Assembly: GCA_026874595.1 (NCBI GenBank)
Contig: CM049310.1
Span: forward strand, 4,094,001 to 4,158,000
Reading direction: 5' to 3'
Length of the DNA stretch: 64,000 nucleotides
Origin: Sipunculus nudus
Taxonomy: Eukaryota; Annelida; Sipuncula; Golfingiida; Sipunculidae
Position 1 is the stretch's first letter. Every line of letters starts with the position of its first letter. Below, piece by piece: positions 44,428 through 57,114 of this stretch. The position numbers and the translations under genes were made by a program. The notes below the pieces were generated by a model. That model was not told the origin of the DNA. It did not search any database and saw nothing but the letters and a program-made list of their open reading frames with translations.

Positions 44428-45975
44428 TATTAAATGTGAATTTTGTCATATTTAGAGCTTAATTGAATGCATGGGTCTCTGTATCTGTATTTGAAAAAGA
44501 ATTAAGATAACCATTATGACGTCACAATTGAGTCAATGGCTTTGGGCTTTTGTCCAATGTAATGTCGTTGCAACTGACACCTGATCTGTAAAAAACTCAT
44601 TTTTACATATCGTCTGCGTACGTCATAAAGTAATTTTCCGTGTGTCCTTTCCGAGTCACAGAAAGGGGGCCATTAGAACATGACTGAGAATCTGTCGCTT
44701 GACCGGGGAACCTGGTATGGGGAACACCTACATTCATTAAACGTTTTTATTTCTGCAATGGTCCGTATCGAAACCGCCCCAAAAACTCATCTGTATGGTG
44801 AATGCAATGGATGAGACGAGATAGTTGTGGAACACCAAGAGATAGACAAGACAAGCAGGAAATGTGCATTGGTCAAGGAATCCTTAATATATCATACATG
44901 TATGTATCTGTTGTGTGTCCTTATGTAACTTATTAAAGTCCCGTGCATCCCCTCATGTCCACCCGTTTTTTGTTTTCATTATGAAAATTTTATTAGAAAC
45001 ATTTCAAGGGAAAATGATACTGTAAGACAGAAAATTATAGGGCCTTATTTTTCACAATCTAAATAAATACCTACCCTACAACTTGCTCAGAAGCAGAATG
45101 ATTTAAAAAAATTGAGAAATTAATCAACATTTTACAATATATCAGACCCACTCACATGAAAAACAGCCTCAAGATGACAGCTACTGATGTAAACACTCTA
45201 AAAATATAATCAGCCATTAAAAAAAAATGTTTTCTCATGCAGGTACACAGATCTGCCAGAACCTTGTGAAGAGAACAAAAATTTGTGAAACATAAACTGG
45301 CGATTTATTGTAAAATTCGAAATTACCATTTATTAGGTTGTCAATTCAAAATGTAGTTTTCTTGGAAATTATTAAAAATATAAACTTAAAAAAATACCTA
45401 AAAAAAGGTGACCACAGGTCGGTGGAACAGAGTATGTGTGTGGTGTATAACACACCTTCAATGGCTATACCTCCTGATAAGTCGAAACAGGCCAGAAAAA
45501 GAGGCAGTTAAAATTGATAACTGGCGAGTTTTCTTTAAAAAAAAGCTTTCCTAAATGAAAGTATGTCTCACGAGAACAAAGGGTCCTCATAACCGATAAA
45601 CATCCTCCAAGCTGTTTGTATTATTCGTATGACAAATATTAGTAACATTTACGTGCATAAGAATTTGCTGTGTAAATTAATTTAAAACGTTTATTATTAA
45701 AAAAATTGGAAACAAGAAAATGTGACCTGATATATAATATAATCATAAAATGCTCTGTACCTGGATACCTCACGCAACCTCTCATACCTCTGATATGTGT
45801 ATACCTTGAACTACAGCACAGAGATATGACTCCATTGAAAAGGGAAAATGAATCTGCAGGAGAACTGTATAAAGATCACACTGATTGTGTATACATATTT
45901 TACAAATATAAACGCAAATATATATTCTCCATATCTATACCTTGACCTTAAAAGCGTCTATTATATGTATAACGA

Positions 45976-45980
45976 ATATA

Positions 45981-46027
<47 letters not shown>
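45976..46027. repeat. (TA)n microsatellite
   Basis: TA tract of about 50 bp with one TG interruption. Confidence 0.95.
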
Positions 46028-46030
<3 letters not shown>

Positions 46031-46182
46031 TACAAATATCCTCCCGGTATATAACTACCATGCATATTCAACACTTTTTAACATCTTCACATCTGCATAG
46101 AGCATGTTATCAGGTAACAAATCAAATTAGTGCGAAATATAATGAAATTTCCAGTGCGTATGTTGAAACATCTTAATTTCAT

Positions 46183-46257
<75 letters not shown>
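46183..46257. repeat. Compound (TC)n(TA)n microsatellite
   Basis: About 23 bp of TC followed directly by about 52 bp of TA. Confidence 0.95.
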
Positions 46258-46261
<4 letters not shown>

Positions 46262-47550
46262 TCGCATTATTATTGTGTATGGAATAGTGCTTATTGGGAT
46301 ACTAACGCATGCTGTATATATATATCTCTCATTTTGAAACTGAAACTTTCATCATATTGCCTTCGTGGATTTCTTAATGATCACTTAGTTTTGGCAGAAT
46401 CCGCAAGATGTCACTGAGATATGTTCAATCACAAAGGCCAAATCACTCCTTGAGGATATTTACACAATAATTCCCATAAACTAGAATATCCCAAAACTGA
46501 AAATTTCTTTAGAAAGCTATCAAACCTCCAATTCAAATAAATGTTCTGCAGCCTAAGTAGACAAACTAGTCGAACAATCAAATCTAATTCGGAGTTAATT
46601 TACATGTGTATAGTGGTTGTATTTTAAAGAATCAGATTTAGTGTAGATTGAATGTTTGATTTTAAAACAGGCGAGTTTATTTAAGTATGAAGTATGAAGT
46701 AGCAAATATAAGTTATTTACAAGCCTAGGTTGAACTCACAAGTATAATTTTCAATATGTTAATTTAGTGAATCATCTCTACATCTGTTTATTATGCTTTT
46801 AAGGATGTACGACTCTCCATCAAAACAATATTTCCAAATGCCTTGGTCCTGTGAAAAACGTTTTCTTATAAGCAAACATATAAGAAAAATCAACGGTTCA
46901 TGAAACCTTGCCCTAACAGTCCGGTGTCTTTTTTATGCTAAGAATTATGGATATTCAGTTAGTAAATAATTCAAATGCGCTACATCACCTGCAATATTTT
47001 TACATCAACGGTCTTGCATAGGAATCTGACCAATCATATCAAGGTATTTAATCTATCCCGTCCCCCGTGCATGAATTCAAGCGTGTAAGTTTGACTGCTG
47101 TACATTTTTCCTTTGTTACGTTCAATCTTATTAGCTGTTATGATTTCTGTCACATCACATACAGCCCTTTTCAAAATTTTTAAAGCAGCTGGTAGACCGG
47201 TCTATTAAAGCGAGATGCGTAGCTTTAAGCAAGTGCCTTGCTCATAGGAAGATTTTCGAGAGGTTTTGCCTGAAAAAAATTGTTCTTATTTGTTTGCTCG
47301 TAAGGGAGTCGAGTATATGATGTCTGGAGAATGCTCCGTCTTCTCACTTATCTCATCCAAGCATATAATTTAATCTCGAGTCAGTGAAAACAATATAAAC
47401 TTGCTTGGGCATGTTACAATTTCCTTGCCCGGTAGAAATAATTTTTTCTTCTAAAAGACAATTCTCTCTTTTTGGTAAAACGGCATAACTTTAAACAAAA
47501 TCATATATATCGAAAGCTATTGTTTGCTTACACAGTCAGGTATAGGATTA

Positions 47551-47556
47551 TTTATT
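47551..47556 (-). terminator. Probable polyadenylation signal of KAP gene 2
   Basis: TTTATT on the plus strand, about 62 bases past the stop at 47618. Confidence 0.4.
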
Positions 47557-47617
47557 TCTCATTTATGCACTTCCTTGGTGCTCAAAAAGTATAACATTGA
47601 TAAGGCGAAAGTCGGAT

Positions 47618-49536
47618 TTATATTGTTGTTTGCCTGAGTCCAGCTTCAGGAGGATTTCCCGAGAAAACTTTGCCTATCTTTCTCATCAGAGCGGCGTCAC
47701 GGTTCAGTACAAAAGGGATTACCTGGCGGAGATGCTCCATGGTCAGGTACTGGTGTGTAAGTAAACGGTAGAACTGTTCCCCGGTGTGGTCCTCCTGTTG
47801 TAAAGCAGCGGCTATAGTCTCGTCCCTCTGCTTAACAATGTTCTCATTATACTCATAAAGTGGGGCCAAAGTTTCCTGTCCGTTTATACCCATTTGTTCG
47901 AAATAATACAGAAGATTACTACGCCAAGGCCATATTTCAAACGAGATAACCGCCCAGACAATTTGCGATATCTCCACGTGAGCAAAACCTTTGGCCACCA
48001 ATGCGGCGAGTCGACACAAGAGGAGGATACGTTTCTGAGACTTGAGGTTTCTGCAGAGGTACTCGCTGTATTTGTCAAGGGCGTCCAATACATCGTTGTG
48101 GAGCTTGAGCTTCTGAAAACTAGCGAGGCGTGTCACGTGTGAGCCATGTCTCTTGATCTCTTTGCTGAGTAATTCAATCTGTGGCTCTTGATTCTGTAGT
48201 TTCTGTCGCTGCCAGTCCAGTAACTGTTTACCGTTCAACCGACTCAGTGGCGGCATAGAAAATGGGATGTCGAACAAACTATCCAGGAAAGGTTGACCAG
48301 TTTCCGTGCCGAGGTAGGACTGGTCGGCTTCTATTGTATCCAAGAGCTGTTTTTTCTCAGCTGCTACTATACAAATCAGTTTATTGTTGGCGTGTTTTGA
48401 CAACATGATCCGGATGGCTTCGAGCATTTTAGCAGCGCTTTCATTGGAACAGCGATCCAGGTAGTCCACGAATATAATAATTCTGTACTTTTTCTGGTAC
48501 AACCAACCCATGTATATCAACATATTTTTCAATTTGAAAATCTCCTCCTTTATTTTGTACATAAATCCGAGTTCTTCTTTGAAGGAAACTGGCTGCTCAC
48601 CGGCTCCTTTGATGTACCGGAGAGACCAGGAAAGTGGTCGACAGAGGATACGGAGCGGGGCGAGCATCTTTATGAACATTGTCATGAATGTGGCGATAGA
48701 AGCTGCCAGTGCTGCAATTACCGCCCATGGGTTGGATTCAGGCCCAATGTGGACTACATATATGATCAACAGGTCTATGAAGTAGAGCCATAGAAAAATA
48801 ACTATGGCTAAAGCGGCAAATTTCGGAAAACGAAGCAGCCTGCGGGGCTCTACGAAAAGCTCTCCGTCAAGAATGGGATCGGGGTTGCTCTGTTGCTCTT
48901 CTTCTTCTTGTTTATGCTTAATCCCAAATGATTCATGAATAACTCCAAAGTATTTGAACAGAAAGGATCCAAAATAGCCTTCCATTGTATCACTCAATTT
49001 TGTAACTATTCCCGCCCATAACTGACCACTTCCCACGTGCTCCCAAGCAGTGAAGAGAACGGGGATGAATTCTGTGGGGGCTTGTTCGTCGACAGCGTAT
49101 TGAAGTCCTTCCGGTCGAAAGAACACCATGATCAAATAGCGACGGAGCGTTTCGAAAACGTTTCCTGAAAGATTGTGCTTATGGTCTTCCGTGCAGCAAT
49201 AATACCAAAGCCAAACCAGGAACACGATGAAGAGAAAGCCAAAGAGCAGCATCAATGGTATCCAGTAGGTTACGTCTAATTCGATAATGCCGTGTTCGTA
49301 AGCGCTCATAGTGGTCGTCGAAGACACATTCTCTACAGTTGTGTTCCGCCGTTTATTTCTAGATGTGGCGTGTTCCAGAGCAAATGTTAAACTGAAGAAA
49401 CAGGCAAAGACAAAGACCACAAGCAGAGTGAATACTGTCATCGACACGCACGACAGAGCGGAAATACCATGCTTTCCGCAAACCCGCCATTTGTAAGAAA
49501 TGCCCGACGAACTGCCACCTGGAACGTTTCTTTTCA
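47618..49536 (-). CDS. KAP gene 2, last exon: membrane helices and degenerate Walker B
   Basis: The exon follows a CTGTTTCAG acceptor; the GTG at 49537 that opens the frame overlaps that acceptor and is not a start. It encodes ISYKWRVCGKHGISAL, TM1, TM2, CTEDH, PEGLQYAVD, WEHVGSGQLWAGIV, TM3, TM4, PLSW, GEQPVSFKEELGFMYK, Walker B VDYLDRC and FSMPPL. Similarity to gene 1 is clear throughout. Confidence 0.93.
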
Positions 49537-52500
49537 CTGAAACAGAAGACAGATTAATTACGATACATACACTTTTTACATTTCAACAAATTTTCAAGCT
49601 GCAGTGTTGAAGCTTTAGATATTAATTTGATATGGTCAATCGCACGCCAAGTATACGTATGTTTTGAAAAAAAAAAGTTCACCTCGGAACGAGTATAGAG
49701 CATTTTATTAGCATCGTATTTTGTATAAATTCCAAAAATAACTGCAGTGAAACCCAAAAGTTGAATTTTCCATTTTTCTGATAACACGATAATTGATGAG
49801 AATTAAACAAGAATACTGCTGTCGAATTTGGCACTGATATATGGCTCATCATGAATCAGACTTGCTGGGTCTGTATACTCTGCTGTTGCTGTATAGCAGG
49901 ACCAAAAGCATGTAGGTTCTGACACCTAGCGGAAAATAAATATAACTATTCTACTCGTCGGAAGGCACCCTCATGACCCATTGCAGAAATTGTTCAGTTG
50001 GGAATTAAGTTTACTGTTATGAGATAAAGTTACATTTTACGCATTTACATTTCCAATATAATTGCTAATGACCTGGCAGGTCTACAAAATCAAACTGTAT
50101 TTATTCACCTCTGTTAATCCTTTGCTGAATAAGCTGCAGGAAGGAGCTCTTGCCGCTCCCCCTTTCCCCGAACACTCCGATGGTGAGAGGGAGCTCAGTG
50201 GTCCTGTCTACAAGCAGTTCCAGCAGGGCGTCCGCGTACTTATCAAACGCCAGGACGTCCGTGTCCGGAGTCAGGAACTTTTGCGAAGCAGGGGCCAGTC
50301 GGTCGTCCGTGTCTCCCTGGATACGTTAATAAGTTCAAAATGAAAAACATTTAAAAAACAAGGGACCTATGGGTCACGGCGCTCAGCTGTTATATATGAT
50401 AAAAAACTATGATTTAGAAATGAGGCACATGCAGGTTTAGTGTGGTGATAAAAATAAGCTGTATTATGGTTGTTGTTGTTTAGCTTATGTATGATATTGA
50501 TAATACCTTTGGAGACAGGGAAGAGGATTGATTTCATTTATATTATTAACAAATGGAGTACTATTGTCACACAGATTTTGACTTGGCCATATAACTTATA
50601 AGCAGAACATATAATATAAGAGTTTAACTATTTATTAAAAAAATAACAAATATTGTCCCAAATATAATTTTTATTAAAATAATAAGAGAATCGTATGTTT
50701 TTTTTAAATGAAATATAACTGAAATGATTATTAAAATAATATTAAAGAATATATTCATGAATGCATTCATGAATACATTTTGAAAGTATTTGCACTGGTA
50801 TTCATATACTTTCATTTTACCTGAATTCCCATTCTTTATGCAAGAAATTTTATTATGGAGTACATATTCATATTCGTATTTAATTTTCAATTGCAAAGTA
50901 TTTGCACCATGTCTGGTATTTATATAGTTTTCACCAAACAATGATGTTGAGAATCCAGAATATACAAAATTCACACATTTAAATAATGATCATAAGTACC
51001 TGGTTTTATGGCTTTTATTTATATTAAAAAAAAATAAATGTAATATATTCATTTTGGACTAATTTCACATCAATGTACACATAAGACACAGTAGGAATCT
51101 AGATTAATATTATCAACTGCATCTTTGTCTATCATTAATTTCCTTCATATGATCCCTAATGATTAGTAATGAATAATATGATTTACTTTTTTATCATTAA
51201 AATTGAACTGAAAAATACTGCATGGTGTTATTTGGAATATGTGACATTCTATCAATCGATACAAGATTCTTATATCATCAGTAACTGCAAGTTAATTTCC
51301 TGTTATTATAAACTAACAAATTCCTTTTCTTTATTCTTTAATTTGTTATTAAAATCAATAAAAATTTATTAATTTATTGTTTATTGTTATGTTGTTGGTT
51401 AAAACTACTAAATGAGTTGGGTTGGACACCTGGATTAACTGTGGCTGGCCATAAGCTGCCTGGCTGCCCCAGTGAATGCATGCATAATTTGCTGAAAGTT
51501 CAACAAGGTCAACATACAGGTGACTCAAGAGGGGCTTGAGAGAGCCAAGGTCTGACATGGTCTCATAAAAATATTAATAAAAGCTACAATTTTTGGCCAA
51601 TTTCTTTCAGCTTTCTAAACCAAAAAGCTGAAATCATTATGCGTGCATGATATGAAAATTGTATCAACAGTGCTCACAGGAAACAAACGTGCCATGGTCA
51701 AAGTTTGGCAAAATTTAAGGTACTAATTTTATATTTATACTAATAACTCATAAAATTTGAACAATTCATAAATAATTTTGGGTATTCAATTGAATCTTGA
51801 TTAAATAATGTTACAGCCCTGACAAAAAATCTCTAGCTTCAGCAATCCCCTTGTAAAGGGAGTAAATATATTTCTTGATTTTTTACAAAGTGCATTATGT
51901 TTGGGCCCATAACTTAAAACAATTACGCAATACTGACATCATTTCTGGCATGTGCTTAGAGAATGTATAGAAAAATATATATATTATATATGATTAAAGT
52001 CAGACCAGTGGTTTTGATATCAGGCAGTCTTGAAGTGTAACAATGGGTTTTTAATGGAAAAATGAAGTTTTTCATTAATATCTCGAAGGTATTAAGTCCT
52101 AGTGACCAAATTCTTGGCATGGTAGGGGATTTTGGAGACATCTAATTGTATGCCAAATTTTAGGAACTGAGAGCTGAAGATGGGGAGCTGAGCTCTTGCA
52201 AACTGCATAACACAAGTTGATGTAAACAATATGTTACATGGTGCTTGAAAACTTGAATAAAATTTACAGTTTTTGATCAACTGGTTTCAAATTTTTGGTG
52301 AAATAAACATGCTGTGAAAATTAAATCCACAGTACTTACAGGAAAAAAATGTGCTATGGTCAAAGTTTGGCAAAATTTAAGGTACCAATTTTTTTATTTT
52401 TGTTAATATTTCAAAAAATTTAGAAGATTTTGATCTTATTTTGGGTATACTATTTAATTTTGATTAATTAAAGTTATATTACTGGAAAAAAGTCCATAGC

Positions 52501-55062
52501 TTTAACATGTTTTGTGTTAAGTGATCAAATATCTTTCCTGATTTTTTACAATATGCATTATGTTTGGGCCCATAACTTTTTTAAATTATACGATACAGAC
52601 ATAATTTCTGGCATGTACATAGGAACTATATAGAGAAATATTCATGGTAAATATGAGGAAAAACAGATGAGTAGTTTTGATATTAGGCAGTCCTGAAGTG
52701 TGACTTGGTTAAATACTTGGGGAAAATAGACTCTAGTTTCAAAATTTTTCATGTTCAGTGAGTAAATATTTTTCCTGATTTTTTACAAAGTCCATTATGT
52801 TCGGGCCCATAACTTAAAGAATTTATAATTTACAGACTTAATTTCTGGCATGTTCATAAGAACTATATAGAGGAATATTTATGGTAAATATGAGGAAAAA
52901 CAGATGAGTGGTTTTGATATTAGGCAATCCTGAAGTGTGAAAATAGGTTTTTAATAAAAAACCGAGGTTTTTCCTTAATTTCTCAAAGGAACGAAGTCGC
53001 ATAGACCCAGTTTTCGGCTTGGTTGGAGATCTTGGGGACATCTAACATTATGCCGAATTTTGGATTCCTAGGTCTTACGGTTTTTAAAACGTGCCACATC
53101 GACGGACGGACGGACGGACAGACGGACGGACGACGGACAATGGACCACGACTATAGCTCAGATGACTTATAGTCAGCTGAGCTAAAAAGATAGATTTAAA
53201 TATTCATTTTGTATTATTGTCAAATAAATTAAACCAGACATGTTAAGCTTACAGCGATACACAGTGACGTCATATTTTATGTTTAAAATAACATTATTTG
53301 TTCCAAAAATAACCGTTAGGATGACCTTAACCTTATTTTGGTCATTTGTGAGTGTATTCTAAAGATCAAATTTGTCAGGACTGAATCTACAACTATTCGA
53401 TACTCTGTAATAACGGTGTGCCGATTGATGTTTTTTTTTTATAATTTTATCCGAAAAACTGTACTTCATTTGAATTTTTTTTTCAAGGATTTTGACCAAT
53501 TGTTCAGATTTTCTCGTGAATGGCTACATGATTTGCACTGAATTTTGAAAAAAAAAATCAGCATAGCTTCATCGTGTGCTCTGTATTCGATGGAAATGTG
53601 GAGATATTGTGCAGAGTACATTATATGAGGCTTACAGGATATTGACGTACTTATAATTTATAATGACTCCCACACAAACGTGTATAATTATATATAGCCA
53701 TTTGGGGGAGAAAAATGAAAGAGTGCAGCTTTAGTCTAAATCAGATAAGTTACGCAAATGTGGCTGGCTTGACAAGAATTGGCTGACTTAATTAAGCTGT
53801 CAACAGACTCGAATTTAATAGACAAAAAGTTGATTGGTCTGGAGAATTTACGTTAAATTGGCGATGTTACAAAGAGTTCATTTTATTTCAATCACGTTGG
53901 TTATCTATTGAGTTGATACATTCAATCCTTGGTAGCAAAATTTGGTGTCCATCGGGGTTCTCTCGCAACTAAATATTTCACCCGAGTTGTTTTATCGGTC
54001 AGTTAACTTTAGTTAACCAATTCATCGGTCTATTTGTGGTTATAATTTTCTTTAAAACAACCTTTTTCCTAAAGTCTGACCAGTTAGCTCAAATTCGTCT
54101 TACTTTAACTCAATGATATACCGACAGCGGTTCGACTAGCGGTGGTGGACGGTACTATACTTCAGTCATATATGTAAATGATTTCATGGTTTATTTCTTC
54201 AAAGCTCATGCATTACTTAAGGGATAAGTAACTTACGTTTGCAGGCAACTGATCCGCCCAGTGAACTCCGCCTTCCGGTTTGTGTATGAAAGTACAATGA
54301 ATATATATATATAAAAATGCTCGGCGTATATTACTAAAATACATTCTTGAAAATCATTGAAGAATTTTTCAGAAATGATGGTTTCAATATAAAGTTTTTC
54401 ATTACAATGTACACACATCTTGATACCAGTTGGCAAAACTGAGTTCAAATGCAAATGCAGTTGTGAGTGTTTTTTTCCTGTTTTGCAAGTACTTTTGCAT
54501 TTGATACTTTTTATCGTATTTGCATTAAATTATGTCTAATCCATTTGATTTATATGCAACGTTTGCATCTAAATCCGCTCAGTCTGATTTGAACTCCACC
54601 CTTACTTTTACTTTAAGAGGGTAAACATCTGAGAGACGATCGTTCTGGTAGAGCTGTATGTCTTGTCCAAGGCTTAATCGGGGTAATTGTTTGCACGCTT
54701 ATACGTTATTTGCAAACTGAAAATGACAGGCTTTAGTCTCTGAACAGTATGTAACCACAAAGTGTAAGGTATTGAATATGTAAGGTATTGAAAGTCATTC
54801 ATACCAGGCTTGGGTTCAAATGTCCTATTTGCATTTAAATACGGAACTGCTTGATTTCATTTGACATTTTTTTTCAGAAACCCTTTGATTTTCAAGTTCA
54901 AATACAGTTTCAAACTTGAAGTTTCCCAAATAAATGGTAAAATCAGAAAAACAGTTTAAAGAGTTTTTTTATTATATATTTTATTATAAGTTATTTAAAC
55001 AACACACACACACCAGTGAAAAAAGCGGCAATGCATGCTATTTTTTTTTACATTTGAATGTT

Positions 55063-55093
<31 letters not shown>

Positions 55094-57086
55094 TAATTAA
55101 AATAATATATACGTTTGCATTTAAATTAACACGACCTCAGCTCACTCATATCAAATACCGACTGTTCATTCCCATTGAGGGACTCACCGGAGGTTACTTC
55201 AAACCCTATCTTTGGACGAATTGAGGGTTCTGGAATGGGAAAGCCCGAAATGTTGACGTCATCGACGGCAGGAAGGGCAGATGAAGGAGCAGGGGCCGCA
55301 ACACTGAAACCTGCAGCGCAAATTAACCCTTAATCTAAACACATAATAATAGGAACATAATAGTACCTCTCAGAATACAGTGTACACAGTGCCTCTCGGT
55401 ATGTTTATTCAGGATTGTCCGCTGGAACAACCGTGGTTCACGATATAGTCATTTTGTCGCGGAACATCTAATGACACAAAACATTAATACTTGATGCAAA
55501 AAGTCCAGTTGCTCTGTTTGAGTAAAACAGTTAAAGATAACCGCTGGGACTTTGGTTTATTACATACAATATCCTTGTCCATAAACAGTTGACCTGTCGT
55601 TTCCTGGCCGATTCTTGGAGATTACACGGTATTCACAAGTACTTTCGATTGCCTTACCTGAAGTTGTTTCAAAACTTAATTCTGATCCAAAGGAGGACAC
55701 GGGAGTCCCGAAACAGCCATCTTCAGGACTACCAACAACTACAGGAACGGCAGGTAAACCGGTCAAACTCTCTGGACTGAGACCTACTGAACATGAGCTC
55801 ATTGAAAAAGCAAGTCTAGGGTCAGCATCGTGCTCACATTTATACTGAATACTCATTTTAGGCAAAAGCATCTTGAAATGTCACCCATTGAAATTAAATA
55901 ATGACACTGATATGTTTCATTCCATGGATACCCTGAAAAACTCCATGTCTTGGTGTTTTTTTGTAAAATTTATGCGAGCTTTATATTTTTCCTTCCTTCA
56001 GGATGACATAGTTTGTTGTTGACATAACTCCTGCTGGGCAGGTAGGTAGTCTCAATTATAAAAAAAAATTGTCAGAATGGTAAAATTCAGTGATGAAATG
56101 ATGCGTTGAATAGTATAGCATAGTTAAATTTAAGATTTTCATTTAAATTGTGAATTCCATGAAGCACAGGTTTTATTAAAACATCTATGTTAACTGCGTA
56201 AAGTACCACGTGCGTGAATCTGAACAAGCAAGCCAAGATTTTTTTTTTAATATTTAAACTGGCCGGTTGTTTTTTTAGGGGGGACATGCAACTTTCAAAG
56301 CACCAGAACAATAATGTTCTCCAAGATTTAGTCTTTCATTCCAGTGAAATGTTTTTCGGTTGTAGCACAATCATGCCACAAGCAGATTGCTTTACCTATC
56401 ATGATATTTAACTTGGCCAAGGTGCAGATTATAGGATGACACAGTATCGAAGATAGGGTGTATCTATATAATACGACATTAGATCCTTGTTGGTGGACCT
56501 CTGACACTTTACGAGTTAACAAATGATGAAAGTTTATAAGACTGGAACAACCCAAGATTCCCAACACTTTTATCAAACAATGTTTCAGAAAATTCCTCTG
56601 CTTTGACGATCTCTATCTTTATATATTGACAATGAGGGTAAGGTTATATGAACAAAATGGGTTTCTGCCATACATATTCTACAAGTATTGATATAAATCT
56701 GATGTACCTGGCATCCATGACTCTGGAGGTGGGACAAGAGAATTGGACGTGTCTCCTCGGACAATCGTCCCTGTCACTTCATCCTGCACGACTGGTGACG
56801 TATGTGCTTCATTTGCCTCTGACTGCCTGGAATTGTTCACGTTCAAAGAATGAGAATTTCTTAATCCTGTTTCACCGCCATGATGAGGAGATTTCGTAGT
56901 TTCGTCTTCAAATATGAGTCCTTGTTTTTCTTCCGGCGCAGATCTGCTCTGGTCCTGTCTATGGTGTCTTTTCCTGGAATATTTATTTTCATTGATGTCA
57001 TTATGACGGCCATTCTGTACTTCTCGCTTTAAACGCTTTGATTCCAACAACTCATAATTTGTCCCCGACATAACGGCCTCTCTCAT
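47618..57086 (-). CDS. KAP-family membrane P-loop NTPase, gene 2 (six-exon model), altered Walker B
   Basis: Minus-strand exons 57086-56708, 55786-55658, 55310-55188, 54271-54237, 50316-50109 and 49536-47618 fit in phase (1,1,1,0,1) and give 930 aa. Walker A is GVFGERGSGKSS (269-280), followed by four hydrophobic segments with NTT and NVS sequons in the first loop, as in gene 1. Walker B reads IIIFVDYLDRC: the second Asp of gene 1's VDDLDRC is Tyr650 (codon at 48461-48463). The Mg-binding Asp649 remains. The N-terminus is basic and charged (RKRHHRQDQSR) and is followed by two related symmetric exons. The tandem arrangement and shared exon plan with gene 1 show duplication. The 35-base exon at 54237 is the weakest part, and the frame upstream of 57086 is open to an AG at about 57114, so an earlier first exon is possible. 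Confidence 0.77.
50109..50316 (-). CDS. KAP gene 2, Walker A exon
   Basis: Encodes KFLTPDTDVLAFDKYADAL and then LLVDRTTELPLTIGVFGERG with SGKSSFLQLIQ. Acceptor TATCCAG, donor AGAG|GTGAAT. In phase 0, out phase 1. Nearly the same peptide as the gene 1 Walker A exon. Confidence 0.88.
51585..53180. repeat. Dispersed repeat with internal duplications and GGAC tail (KAP gene 2 intron)
   Basis: CAAAGTTTGGCAAAATTTAAGG recurs about 662 bp apart (51699, 52361). A GATTTTTTACAA..GCATTATGTTTGGGCCCATAAC module occurs three times (about 51876, 52540, 52777), and a segment ending in GACATCTAA..TATGCC occurs twice (about 52044, 52945). It ends in (GGAC)n (53100-53140) and a tail ATAGCTCAGATGACTTATAG followed by TCAGCTGAGCT. 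The ending is one I associate with abundant bivalve repeats. Confidence 0.6.
54237..54271 (-). CDS. KAP gene 2, candidate 35-base exon
   Basis: Encodes GVHWADQLPAN before GTAAGT. It converts phase 1 to phase 0, exactly what the neighbouring exons need, as exon 2 does in gene 1. The acceptor (ACCGGAAG) is weak. Confidence 0.35.
55188..55310 (-). CDS. KAP gene 2, symmetric phase 1-1 exon (copy B)
   Basis: 123 bases, acceptor GCGCTGCAG, donor GTGAGT. Encodes a Pro/Ala/Ser-rich peptide ending IRPKIGFEVTS that resembles the end of the exon at 55658. Confidence 0.55.
55658..55786 (-). CDS. KAP gene 2, symmetric phase 1-1 exon (copy A)
   Basis: 129 bases, acceptor CATGTTCAG, donor GTAAGG. Encodes VGLSPESLTGLPAVPVVVG and ends SFGSELSFETTS. 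It shares LPAV and F-E-.-T-S positions with the next exon. Confidence 0.55.
56708..57086 (-). CDS. KAP gene 2, first coding exon
   Basis: From the ATG at 57086 (or the ATG five codons later) the exon encodes 126 residues rich in charged and polar amino acids, ending VPPPESWMP before GTACAT in phase 1. No domain is recognised; it is probably a disordered cytoplasmic tail. Confidence 0.6.
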
Positions 57087-57114
57087 TGGTCTTTTGGGCG
57101 TTAAAATCGAAATC

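Larger units (their letters stand above)
44430..47550. other. Intergenic between the two KAP genes, no gene seen
   Basis: Apart from the TA/TC microsatellites listed separately, no exon, RNA gene or element could be supported. Confidence 0.45.

Noticed and set aside
49537-49537. GTG at 49537 as a start codon of KAP gene 2
   Set aside because: The GTG overlaps the CAG acceptor of the last exon and the frame joins the Walker A exon in phase.
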